Origin: Actinocorallia aurantiaca
GTDB lineage: Bacteria > Actinomycetota > Actinomycetes > Streptosporangiales > Streptosporangiaceae
Length of the DNA: 64,000 nucleotides
Direction of reading: 5' to 3'
Assembly: GCF_039533685.1 (NCBI RefSeq)
Contig: NZ_BAAATZ010000006.1
Location: 372,001-436,000 of the forward strand
Below the pieces are notes generated by a model. It was not told the DNA's origin and did no database searches. It saw nothing but the letters and a program-made list of their open reading frames with translations. The translations under genes were made by a program, and so were the position numbers. Shown one piece after another: positions 43,307 through 50,966 of the stretch (positions are counted from its first letter, which is position 1; every line of letters starts with the position of its first letter).

Positions 43307-44386
43307 TCAGGTCAGGCGGGAGACCGCTTCGGCGACGCGTTCGTCGGTGGCGGTGATCGCGACGCGGACGTGGCGGGAGCCGGCGGGGCCGTAGAACTCG
43401 CCGGGGGCCACGAGGATGCCGAGGGACGCCAGGTGGGAGACCGTGTCCCAGCAGGGCTCGTCGCGGGTGGACCACAGGTAGAGGGAGGCCTCGGAGTGGT
43501 CCACGCGGAAGCCGTGCGACTCCAGGGCGGCCTTCAGGACGGCGCGGCGGGCCCGGTAGCACTCGACCTGCTCGGCGGCGTGGGCGTCGTCGTCGTAGAC
43601 GGCTGCCATCGCGGCCTGCACGGGGGCGGGCATGATCATGCCGGCGTGCTTGCGCAGCTCCAGCAGGTTCTTCACCAGCGCCGGGTCGCCCGTCACGAAA
43701 CCGGCGCGGTAGCCGGCGAGGTTGGAGCGCTTGGACAGCGAGTGGATCGCCAACAGGCCCTCGTGGGAGCCGCCGCAGATGTCGGGGTGCAGGATCGAGA
43801 CGGGCTCGGGGCCCTCCCAGTACAGCTCGATGTAGCACTCGTCGCTGACGACCGTCACGCCGCGCTCCCGCGCCCAGGAGACGACCTTGCGCAGGTGTTC
43901 GGGCGGCAGGACCTTGCCGGTCGGGTTCGACGGGGAGTTGAGCCAGACCAGCTTCGGCCGGGCCGGGCCGAGCTTGAGCAGGCCGTCGGTCGCCACGCCG
44001 GTCGCCCTCGCGAGGCGGGCGCCCACGTCGTAGGTCGGGTAGGCGAGTTCGGGGAAGACGACGGTGTCGCCGGGGCCCGCGCCCAGGAGCAGGGGCAGCC
44101 AGGCGACGAGTTCCTTGGTGCCGATCGCGGGCAGGACCGCGGCCGGATCCGCCAGGACGCCCAGGCGGCGCTCCAGCCAGCGCGCGACGGACTCGCGCAG
44201 CGCGGGCGTCCCCCACGTCTGCGGGTAGCCCGGCGCGTCGGACGCCTCGGCCAGCGCCTTGCGCGCCACCTCGGGGGTCGGGTCGACGGGAGTGCCGACG
44301 GACAGGTCCACGAGTCCCCCGGGGTGGGCCGAGGCCGTCTTCTTGTACGGCTCCAGGCGGTCCCACGGGAAGTCGGGCAGTTCCAT
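43307..44386 (-). CDS. dapC: Succinyldiaminopimelate transaminase
   Basis: 359 residues; GAGGAGGAAG before the ATG. PLP-dependent class I/II aminotransferase: LNSPSNPTG, the DECYIEL motif, and the PLP-lysine region SLSKRSNLAGYRAGF. In the succinylase branch of lysine and diaminopimelate synthesis it makes the LL-2,6-diaminopimelate precursor for the wall. The conserved neighbour fdxA upstream supports DapC in actinobacteria. An overly long frame that begins upstream of the ribosome site is discarded. Confidence 0.9.
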   Translation of the reverse strand: MELPDFPWDRLEPYKKTASAHPGGLVDLSVGTPVDPTPEVARKALAEASDAPGYPQTWGTPALRESVARWLERRLGVLADPAAVLPAIGTKELVAWLPLLLGAGPGDTVVFPELAYPTYDVGARLARATGVATDGLLKLGPARPKLVWLNSPSNPTGKVLPPEHLRKVVSWARERGVTVVSDECYIELYWEGPEPVSILHPDICGGSHEGLLAIHSLSKRSNLAGYRAGFVTGDPALVKNLLELRKHAGMIMPAPVQAAMAAVYDDDAHAAEQVECYRARRAVLKAALESHGFRVDHSEASLYLWSTRDEPCWDTVSHLASLGILVAPGEFYGPAGSRHVRVAITATDERVAEAVSRLT

Positions 44387-44411
44387 CGGTCTTCCTCCTC
44401 CTGACATGCCT

Positions 44412-44444
44412 CTCGGCCGTGACCCGAGGAAGGTCACGGCCGAG
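44412..44444 (-). terminator. Terminator after fdxA
   Basis: A 13-bp perfect stem CTCGGCCGTGACC/GGTCACGGCCGAG with a 7-nt loop lies 16 bases downstream of the ferredoxin stop. It could partly separate fdxA from dapC, which starts 26 bases later. Confidence 0.7.
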
Positions 44445-44459
44445 AAGGGGATACGACTG

Positions 44460-44780
44460 TTACTCGCCCTGCGGGGGGAGCGCAGCAGTGATCGGGTGGT
44501 CCCGCTCGATCTTGCCGACCTTGGAGGCGCCGCCGGGCGAACCCAGCTCCTCAAAGAACTCGACGTTGACCTTGTAGAAGTCCTTCCACTGGTCCGGAAG
44601 GTCATCCTCGTAGTAGATCGCCTCCACAGGGCACACGGGCTCGCACGCACCACAGTCGACGCACTCGTCCGGGTGGATGTAGAGCTGACGCTGCCCCTCG
44701 TAGATGCAGTCGACAGGGCACTCCTCGATGCACGCCTTGTCGAGAACGTCCACGCAAGGCTGCGCGATGACGTAGGTCAC
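44460..44780 (-). CDS. fdxA: 7Fe ferredoxin
   Basis: 106 residues, GTG start. Bicluster ferredoxin with Cys9, Cys17, Cys21 and CPVDC in the first half and CVDCGACEPVCP (Cys40/43/46/50) in the second, the pattern of one [3Fe-4S] and one [4Fe-4S] cluster. The C-terminal extension (SKVGKIERDHPITAALPPQGE) is usual for mycobacterial/streptomycete FdxA. Small acidic electron carrier. Conserved neighbour of dapC. Confidence 0.95.
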   Translation of the reverse strand: MTYVIAQPCVDVLDKACIEECPVDCIYEGQRQLYIHPDECVDCGACEPVCPVEAIYYEDDLPDQWKDFYKVNVEFFEELGSPGGASKVGKIERDHPITAALPPQGE

Positions 44781-44892
44781 GCCGTACTCCTCTCAGAACT
44801 TCCCGGCCCCGCCGTCAGCCACGGCTCACCGTAAGCTTGTGAGCAATAGTATTGCGGTCGCCGGGTCTTCATATCGACGTGGGGGTGCCCAC

Positions 44893-45138
44893 TTGCCATC
44901 CCAATTCGCCGCGCGTCTGGTCGTCACGGTCTCACCAGCCGATATGGGCAGGCGGGTCTCGCTGCGCCGACGGCTGCAGACGGGAGAGTACTCCGATGTG
45001 GTCGGCGTTCTCGAATCCTGGGCCGACGGGATCCTGACCGTGCGGCGGCGCGACGGCGAGATCGTCGAGATCCCCGAGGGGATCGTCGTGGCGGGCAAGG
45101 TCGTCCCGCCCGCCCCGCCCCGCCGCCGGAGCTCCTGA
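44893..45138 (+). CDS. SH3-like domain protein, N-terminal half of a Rv0428c/cg3035-type acetyltransferase
   Basis: 81 residues from TTG 44893, preceded by GGGGG 7 bases upstream; a GTG at 44839 gives 18 more residues. The product matches the small N-terminal beta domain (VTVSPADMGRRVSLRRRL ... VVGVLESWADGILTVRRRDG) that in relatives is fused to a GNAT acetyltransferase and lies next to fdxA. Here the acetyltransferase half is missing; the gene ends at 45138, six bases before the enoyl-CoA hydratase stop. It is either a domain that works alone or a truncated gene. Confidence 0.65.
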   Translation: MPSQFAARLVVTVSPADMGRRVSLRRRLQTGEYSDVVGVLESWADGILTVRRRDGEIVEIPEGIVVAGKVVPPAPPRRRSS

Positions 45139-45144
45139 GCTCCC

Positions 45145-46023
45145 TCAGTCCTCCAGGCGCCGGGGGAAGTCCGGCACGACGTCCGGCAGGTCCTTCGAGA
45201 CCGACATCGGGAAGACCGGCGGGCGCTTGGCCAGGAACGACTCGATACCCTCGGCCACGTCGGGCGCGGCGCCCAGCACGGTCATCAGCCGGGAGTCGTT
45301 GGCGTGCGCCTGCCACGGCGTCTCGGCCGACAGGCCCGCGTACATGAGGCGCCGGATCGCCGCGACCGCGACCGCCGAGGTGTTGTCGGCGACCTCGCGC
45401 GCCAGCGCGTAGGCGGCGGGCAGCAGTTCCTCGTGCGGCACCACCTTGGAGACCAGCCGGCCCTCGAGCGCCTCGGACGCGGGGAAGACACGGCCGGTCA
45501 TCGCCCACTCCATCGCCTGGGAGATCCCCACGACGCGCGGCAGGTACCAGGAGGAGGCCGCCTCGGTGACGATGCCGCGGCGGGCGAAGACGAACCCGAA
45601 CCTGGCCTTCTCCGAGGCGATCCGCACGTCCATCGGCAGGGTCATGGTCGCGCCGACGCCGACGGCCGCGCCGTTGATCGCGCCGATGACGGGCTTGAGG
45701 CAGCGGGCGGTGCGCAGCACGACGGTGCCGCCGCCGTCGCGGGGCGTGCCGTCCGCGAGCAGGTCGTCCCCGCCGAACATCTCCGGGGCCTTGTCGTAGT
45801 CGAAGGTCCCCGCGCCGGCCGAGAGGTCCGCTCCCGCGCAGAACGCCCGGCCCGCGCCGGTGACGACCACGACCCGCACCGCGTCGTCGGCGTCGATCCG
45901 GTCGAACGCGTCGAGCGTCTCCAGCCGCATCCGGTTGGTGTAGGCGTTCAGCTGCTCGGGCCGGTTCAGCGTGATCGTGGCGATGCCGTCCTCGACCTGG
46001 TAGCCGATCTCCTGGTACTCCAT
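45145..46023 (-). CDS. Enoyl-CoA hydratase/isomerase (crotonase)
   Basis: 292 residues. ITLNRPEQLNAYTNRMRLE at the start, oxyanion loops GAGRAFCAGADLS and GAAVGVGATM, and catalytic Glu region RRGIVTEAASSWYLPRVVG, the pattern of active crotonases. Adds water to 2-enoyl-CoA. Neighbour gives no dedicated pathway; general fatty acid breakdown is likely. Confidence 0.9.
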   Translation of the reverse strand: MEYQEIGYQVEDGIATITLNRPEQLNAYTNRMRLETLDAFDRIDADDAVRVVVVTGAGRAFCAGADLSAGAGTFDYDKAPEMFGGDDLLADGTPRDGGGTVVLRTARCLKPVIGAINGAAVGVGATMTLPMDVRIASEKARFGFVFARRGIVTEAASSWYLPRVVGISQAMEWAMTGRVFPASEALEGRLVSKVVPHEELLPAAYALAREVADNTSAVAVAAIRRLMYAGLSAETPWQAHANDSRLMTVLGAAPDVAEGIESFLAKRPPVFPMSVSKDLPDVVPDFPRRLED

Positions 46024-46161
46024 GGTCCACTCTCTTCCGGCTCGACGTCGGGGCGAGTCTAAAAGATCGTCGCCCTCGCATTCCGAGAGCCCCCGGGACC
46101 GCCGGTTCCGGCACTCGGATCCCGCTCCCCACGTGGACTTTCGTCAGCTATCTTCACTTCT

Positions 46162-46965
46162 ATGAACTGGTCCGTGGCGACGTACGACTCCGCCTTCGGA
46201 TACGTCTCCGCGCAGGGTGAGCCGCTGATCGACCTGCTGGACCCCCAGCCCGGCGAGAAGGTCATCGACCTCGGCTGCGGCGCGGGCCTGCTCACCGCCG
46301 AACTGCACGCGCGCGGCGCGCGCCCGCTGGGCATCGACGGCAGCCCGCACCTCATCGCCCAGGCCACCTCCCAGTTCCCCGAGCTGTCCTTCGCCGTCGG
46401 CGACGCCCACGACTTCACCGTCTCCGACGCCTACGACGCGGTGATCTCCATGTCGGCGCTGCACTGGATGACCCGCGACCCCGACGCGGTGATCGCGCAC
46501 GTGTACTCGGCGCTGCGGCCCGGCGGGCGGTTCGTCGCCGAGATGGGCGGGGCCGGCAACTGCGCCGAGCTGATCGCCGCGATGCAGACGGCCTGGCGGG
46601 AGTTCGGGCTGACCGAGCCGGAACTGCCGTGGTTCTTCCCCACCCCGGCCGGTTACGCCACCCGGCTGGAGGAGGCGGGCTTCACCGTCCGCCTGCTGGA
46701 GTACTTCGACCGCCCCACCCGGATGACGGAGGGTCCCGACGGCGCCGCGGACTGGGTGCGGGTGTTCGCCGCCGAGCCGCTGCGGGACGTGCCGCCGCCG
46801 CTCGTCCAGCCGCTGCTGGAGCGGGTGAACGAGCTGGCCGCCCCGGCGCTGCGGCGGGAGTCCGGCTGGGTCGCCGACTACGTCCGGCTGCGGTTCGCCG
46901 CCGTCCGCAAGGCCGACAGCACCCCGCCGCCCGGCTTCGAGGCCTTCCCTCTCGGCCCCTTCTGA
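46162..46965 (+). CDS. SAM-dependent methyltransferase (class I)
   Basis: 267 residues. Motif I VIDLGCGAGLLTAEL, acidic residue at the end of the second strand (GIDGSPHLI) and GRFVAEMGG in the third strand. The layout is that of Trans-aconitate methyltransferase/UbiE-like small-molecule enzymes; substrate cannot be told from sequence. Divergent from enoyl-CoA hydratase with 138 bp between. Confidence 0.85.
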   Translation: MNWSVATYDSAFGYVSAQGEPLIDLLDPQPGEKVIDLGCGAGLLTAELHARGARPLGIDGSPHLIAQATSQFPELSFAVGDAHDFTVSDAYDAVISMSALHWMTRDPDAVIAHVYSALRPGGRFVAEMGGAGNCAELIAAMQTAWREFGLTEPELPWFFPTPAGYATRLEEAGFTVRLLEYFDRPTRMTEGPDGAADWVRVFAAEPLRDVPPPLVQPLLERVNELAAPALRRESGWVADYVRLRFAAVRKADSTPPPGFEAFPLGPF

Positions 46966-46973
46966 GCCCCTTT

Positions 46974-47615
46974 CTAACGCGTGCCGATCGCCGCGGGCAG
47001 CTCCAGCGCCAGGATCTGGTCGAGCTGCAGGACGGTCTCCAGGCGCGAGCCCGGCTCGACGTCCTCGTCGTCGACCAGCCTGTCCAGGACGGCCAGGGCG
47101 CGCGGGACGTCCAGGTCGTCGCAGAGCGCCTCCAGCGTCTCCTCGGCGTAGGCGGCGTGGATCGGACGGGAGGGGCCGGTGGCCCAGTCCGCCATCCGGT
47201 CGCGCCAGCGCGCCAGGTCGGCCGCGGCGCCGCTGACCGCTTCCGGCCCGATGCTCGCCTCCTCCCGGTAGCGGTGCCGCAGCAGGGCGAGCCGGAACGC
47301 CGCCGGTTCGGCATCCTCATGACCGGCCGATGTCCAAGCCGCCACGCCGACGGAAGTCCCGGAGGTGAGGTTTCCCACACTCAGAGCCCCCGGAAGGGGT
47401 TCTCCGGCGTCCAGCCGGGCGATGCTCAACCACCCGTGATCGGCCGCGTGAGCTGCGGTGGTGAGGACGCGGCGGCGCAGCCTGAGACCCACGCGGCGGA
47501 TCATGTCCGCGGTGAGACAGACACGCAGGTCATCCGGCTGATGGACATAGAGTCTCAAGGGCCCGGGCCGGACTCCGACGACCTGTCCGGTCCGGGTCTC
47601 CATAAGGCGCAACAT
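46974..47615 (-). CDS. Degenerate cysteinyl-tRNA synthetase-like protein
   Basis: 213 residues. The N-terminus LRLMETRTGQVVGVRPGPLR followed by ADMIRRVGLRLRRRVL, and the C-terminus EALCDDLDVPRALAVLDRL, match the first segment and the DALR helix of cysteinyl-tRNA synthetase or MshC. The HIGH and KMSKS motifs, the zinc ligands and most of the catalytic core are missing. It cannot charge tRNA; it may be a moonlighting relic. The match is by eye to family motifs. Confidence 0.5.
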   Translation of the reverse strand: MLRLMETRTGQVVGVRPGPLRLYVHQPDDLRVCLTADMIRRVGLRLRRRVLTTAAHAADHGWLSIARLDAGEPLPGALSVGNLTSGTSVGVAAWTSAGHEDAEPAAFRLALLRHRYREEASIGPEAVSGAAADLARWRDRMADWATGPSRPIHAAYAEETLEALCDDLDVPRALAVLDRLVDDEDVEPGSRLETVLQLDQILALELPAAIGTR

Positions 47616-47737
47616 GCCTCCACCCTAGGCACTCCGCCTCAGACGCTCCGCGCCCTCCGCCGGTTCGCGTGAGTCTCGCCACGAACGCTGATCACCTGGT
47701 CATTTCGTCTTAACCGGTTGGTAGCCTCCGGCATCTG

Positions 47738-48880
47738 ATGATGAAGACAGCACCCGGCTTCGACACGGCACCGGCCGCCATGCCGATCACCGCCGAGAGC
47801 CAGCCGGACCTGTGGCTGCTGGCCACGGACACGGCGGCCCGGCTCGGTGTGCCCGCTCCCGCCGAGATCGACCTGTACCCGGTGCCGGAGGTCGTCGCCC
47901 TGCCCGGCAGGCTGCTGCTGGGGCTCCCCTACGTCCTGGACCTGCCCGCCGACGAACTGGCGGCGGTCATCGCCCACGAACTGGTGCACCTGCACGCGGC
48001 CTCGCCGCTGGTGCCCGCCGGAGGGGCCGGCTCCGACGACGCCGCGGACGCGCTCGTCGCGCAGGTCGTCTCGCCCGAGTCGGTCGCCGCCGCGCTCGTG
48101 CACGCGTCCTACCTCTCCCTGACCTTCGAGCGGTTCGTCCTGCAGTACGTCGGGCCGCTGGCCGCCTCCGGCTGGTACCCGGTGGACTTCTGGCCGGCCT
48201 GGCGCTGGCGGCTCGGCCAGGAGCGCGAGAGGTTCGAGCTCCCCGAACTCGCCGGCCGGGTCACCGCCCTGCTCGGCACGCCCCGCGTCCCGCCCATGGC
48301 CCCCGGCGTGCGGCCGGTGCCGCTGCGGCCCCTGCCCGTCGAGGCGGAGGCCGGCTTCGCCAAGCTGCTGGCCGAACGGCTCGGCAGCGCCGCGCCCGGG
48401 CCCGTCACCCCTCCCCCGCTGCCGCCCGCGCCCTGCCCCACGTCCGCCAGGTTCGGCAAGCGGGCGCAGATCGGTCCCGAGCCCGCGGGGCTGCGCGCGG
48501 TGACCTTCGACGCGGTCGACACCGCGGTGTGGGAGGAGGCCGCCACCCAGTGCGCGGTCCGGGTCCGCGAGGTCGTCGCCGAACTGCTCGGCCATCCGGT
48601 GGTGCTCGCCCGGGACGTGCTCGAACTCGTCCGGCGCGGGCGGGCGACGGAGATCCTGAGGATGTGCGGAGGGCAGTCGCCCGAGCTGTTCCCCGTCAGC
48701 CGGATCCTGGTGCCGCTGGTCAGCGACACGCTGCGCCGCCGCGGGTACCAGACCGAGCACGTGCTGCGCCAGCATGTGCTGGTCGGCCCGGGCTTCGACC
48801 GGATCGACCTGGACGAGCTGATCGACCCGCTGGAACGCGGGGCCGAACCGGACCGGCGGCTGCTCGACCTGCTGAGCTGA
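47738..48880 (+). CDS. Putative zinc metallopeptidase (HELVH motif)
   Basis: 380 residues. Zinc motif HELVH at residues 80-84 (AVIAHELVHLHAASP) and a possible downstream Glu in the helix SLTFERFVLQYV; the surrounding helix pattern resembles M48-like or Gluzincin domains, but without membrane helices. A Pro-rich linker (PLPPAPC) separates this from a C-terminal helical domain. Function unknown. Divergent from the CysRS-like gene. Confidence 0.6.
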   Translation: MMKTAPGFDTAPAAMPITAESQPDLWLLATDTAARLGVPAPAEIDLYPVPEVVALPGRLLLGLPYVLDLPADELAAVIAHELVHLHAASPLVPAGGAGSDDAADALVAQVVSPESVAAALVHASYLSLTFERFVLQYVGPLAASGWYPVDFWPAWRWRLGQERERFELPELAGRVTALLGTPRVPPMAPGVRPVPLRPLPVEAEAGFAKLLAERLGSAAPGPVTPPPLPPAPCPTSARFGKRAQIGPEPAGLRAVTFDAVDTAVWEEAATQCAVRVREVVAELLGHPVVLARDVLELVRRGRATEILRMCGGQSPELFPVSRILVPLVSDTLRRRGYQTEHVLRQHVLVGPGFDRIDLDELIDPLERGAEPDRRLLDLLS

Positions 48881-48945
48881 CAGGTCTTCCAGGGCTCTTC
48901 TTCCAGGGGTGCTTCGGCCGAAACCCAAGACTTGGTCGAATCCCC

Positions 48946-48973
48946 TTGGCGAAACCCGGGGCGTCCTTAGGCT
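48946..48973 (+). promoter_or_regulatory. Promoter of module copy 1
   Basis: TTGGCG (48946-48951), 16-bp spacer, TAGGCT (48968-48973), then CCGGCC and the ATG. Transcription would begin within a few bases of the start codon, so the message is probably leaderless. The -10 and the following CCGG are shared with the promoter of module copy 2 at 53135. Confidence 0.6.
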
Positions 48974-48979
48974 CCGGCC

Positions 48980-49504
48980 ATGCGCCCCCTCCTGGCCTCC
49001 TGTGTCCTGATCGTCCCGCTCGCCGCCTGCTCCACCCACGCCTCCAGCGCCTACACGCCCTCGGGGACGGCCCCGCCCGCGCCTCCCCCACACCGCGCCT
49101 CCGATCCACCCCCCGACACCGTCCTGGACGCCTACCGGGAGTTCCACCGGGTCCTGGAGGACTCGCTGGGCACCAGCACCGCCTCCCGGATACCGGAGGT
49201 GGCGGCCGAGCCCTTCGCCTCCCGGCTCACCGGCCTGATCGAGGAGCAGCGCCGCCGGTCGGTGGTGCGGCGCACCCATCTGGCGCTCAACCCGCGGCTC
49301 GCGTGGATCAGGGAGCGGACGGCGCTGGTGCTGGACTGCGTCAGCTCCTCCGGCCTGGCGACCTTCGACGCCGCGAGCGGACGGCGGCTCCGGCCCCTCC
49401 CGGTGTCCGAGCAGACCCTGGTCGAGACCCGGCTCAGGCTGGAGGACTCCTGGTTGGGGCGGCACTGGAAGGTCTCCCGGATCAGCGAGGTGCGGGAATG
49501 CTGA
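48980..49504 (+). CDS. Lipoprotein, module copy 1
   Basis: 174 residues. Signal peptide with a lipobox (VPLAACS, Cys17), then a Pro/Thr-rich linker and a globular domain (VLDAYREFHRVLED ... NPRLAWIRERTALVLDCVSSSG). This domain is homologous to the lipoprotein at 53207 (VLDRYRAYQRAYEK ... NPKVHSRSKDLSSILVVDCV). The C-terminal Cys in VREC may pair with that in LDC. It is exported and lipid-anchored; the globular part resembles NTF2-like folds. The next gene starts before this stop (7-bp overlap). Confidence 0.75.
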   Translation: MRPLLASCVLIVPLAACSTHASSAYTPSGTAPPAPPPHRASDPPPDTVLDAYREFHRVLEDSLGTSTASRIPEVAAEPFASRLTGLIEEQRRRSVVRRTHLALNPRLAWIRERTALVLDCVSSSGLATFDAASGRRLRPLPVSEQTLVETRLRLEDSWLGRHWKVSRISEVREC

Positions 49505-50169
49505 CCTCCCTGCTCCTCGGATCGCTGCTGTTCGAGCCGCTCGAACCCCGGCCGGTGGACCCCCGGTGCGAGGTCGCCGCCACCGTCACGTGCCTCCAGA
49601 CGCTCTCCGGCGGGCGTCCGGCGCGGTCGCTTTACCCGCGGCGGGCCGCGCCCTATGTGATGGTCCGCTGCCCGGAGGAGTCGCGGTTCTGCATCACGAC
49701 GCTGATCGCGGTGCCGAAGGTGAGCACGTCGGAGGTCGCACGGATGGCGCAGGCACGGCTGGAGATGCCGCTTCCGGTGCCGCGCACCCGGCCGTCTCCC
49801 ACGAGTTACGTCGGGCTGCGGACCTTCCTGTGGCTGGAGCCCGACCTGTGGCGGGCCTACCGGGCCACGGCCGAGGCGGCGGGGCAGCGGATCGTGCTGA
49901 CCGGACGTCCGCTGCGGGTCCGCTGGGACCTGGGGGACGGGCAGGAGGTCTGCGTGGGCTCCAGCGGCCCGGAGGGCCCCTGCTCGCACGTGTGGACGCG
50001 CTCCTCCCCCGAGCCGTACACCGTCACCGCGACCGTCGAGTACGAGGTGTCCTGGGAGTGCGAGGGCGACTGCGACGCCCCCGCCGGGACGCTGCCCCTC
50101 CTGGAGGCGTCCGGACACACCCGGGTGCTCGTCCGGGAGATCCAGACCAGCGTGCATGGCTCGGGGTAA
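49498..50169 (+). CDS. Secreted PKD-like protein, module copy 1
   Basis: 223 residues. Overlaps the lipoprotein gene by seven bases. A weak hydrophobic start (LTSLLLGSLLFEPLE) may be a signal peptide. A PKD-like segment (VRWDLGDGQEVCVGSSG) is followed by YEVSWECEGDC and LVREIQT. The same landmarks occur in the gene at 53776 (FPVPTIEVAP, WKISWTCAGTC, LVVDEIQT), so the two are paralogues. Four conserved cysteines suggest disulfides. Likely exposed on the cell surface and working with its lipoprotein partner. Confidence 0.7.
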   Translation: MLTSLLLGSLLFEPLEPRPVDPRCEVAATVTCLQTLSGGRPARSLYPRRAAPYVMVRCPEESRFCITTLIAVPKVSTSEVARMAQARLEMPLPVPRTRPSPTSYVGLRTFLWLEPDLWRAYRATAEAAGQRIVLTGRPLRVRWDLGDGQEVCVGSSGPEGPCSHVWTRSSPEPYTVTATVEYEVSWECEGDCDAPAGTLPLLEASGHTRVLVREIQTSVHGSG

Positions 50170-50251
50170 GGATCGGTAAATTTCGCCCGGCCCTCTTGGC
50201 AACCACCCGTAGGCGAGTGACTCTGAATAGTCACGGGGGAAGGGGGCTTCC

Positions 50252-50611
50252 ATGGACTATGCGGCGGAAGTAGCCGATTATGGGCATTACGTGCTGATCA
50301 ACGTCCACGGGGAGCTGGACGTGGTCTCCGAGCCCAGGTTCCGCGAGGCGCTGCTGGAGTCCATCGGCTTCGGCGACCGCGCCCTGGTCGTCAACCTGCG
50401 GAACGTGCGCTTCTGCGCGGCGGCGGGTCTCAACAGCATCGTCACCACGCAGAAGATGACCCGGGGGCTCGGCCCTGGGGTGGCGGTGGCCGGCGCCATC
50501 CCCCGGGTGCGGAAGGCCTTCGAGATCACCCGTCTGGATCAGGTGATCCCTCTGTACGACACCGTTCCGGAAGCCGTACGGGCCCTGCTGAACTCAGTCG
50601 ATTCGGCCTGA
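50252..50611 (+). CDS. STAS-domain protein lacking the phospho-acceptor Ser
   Basis: 119 residues. STAS (anti-sigma-factor antagonist) fold: YVLINVHGELDVVSEPRF, ALVVNLRNVRF. Where SpoIIAA/RsbV have D-S-S/T-G-L, this has CAAAGL (residues 55-60), so the Ser phosphorylated by anti-sigma kinases is Ala57 here. It would therefore be permanently unphosphorylated, and so constitutively able to bind an anti-sigma factor, or else it serves another binding role. A short inverted repeat (GTGACT/AGTCAC, 50217-50234) precedes it. Confidence 0.88.
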   Translation: MDYAAEVADYGHYVLINVHGELDVVSEPRFREALLESIGFGDRALVVNLRNVRFCAAAGLNSIVTTQKMTRGLGPGVAVAGAIPRVRKAFEITRLDQVIPLYDTVPEAVRALLNSVDSA

Positions 50612-50616
50612 ACGCC

Positions 50617-50829
50617 TCAGGACACCTTGGCTCGGCGGGCTCCGCCTCGGCCGCGCAGCGCGACTCCGTGGTCGACCAGAAGCCGGTGCACCGCACCGTA
50701 CGAGCGCCCCGTGTCGGCCGCGAGCTGCCTGATGCTGCGGCCCGACTGATAAGCCTCGGCCAGTTCCTTCGCCAGCTGCTCACGCCGAGCGCCGGTCAGA
50801 CGTTCACCCTTCTTCACCGCTTCGGTCAT
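50617..50829 (-). CDS. 70-residue helix-turn-helix protein (copy 1)
   Basis: AGGAGG 6 bases before ATG 50829 sets the start; five more N-terminal residues in the longer frame are rejected. HTH region SGRSIRQLAADTGRSYGAVHRLLVDHG resembles the resolvase/HTH_psq-like fold seen in small actinobacterial regulators. The basic tail RGRGGARRAKVS probably binds DNA. The twin at 58338-58550 shares this layout and length. It ends six bases from the STAS stop on the other strand. Confidence 0.75.
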   Translation of the reverse strand: MTEAVKKGERLTGARREQLAKELAEAYQSGRSIRQLAADTGRSYGAVHRLLVDHGVALRGRGGARRAKVS

Positions 50830-50966
50830 CTGACGCCTCCTCATTTGGTGAATCGCTCGTATAGATCACAGTAACTCGCGAAGATCGCAGATTCTATGGC
50901 TATGGGCGAGTCATCCGTCACTGACCGAAATCATGACCTTAACGGGATGGTGGCAAACTGCCGGGT

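Noticed and set aside
47639..49465. A 608-residue open frame on the minus strand across the metallopeptidase and lipoprotein genes
   Set aside because: It is antisense to well-supported genes, is Gly/Gln/Arg/His-rich without domains, and is the normal by-product of G/C-biased third positions.
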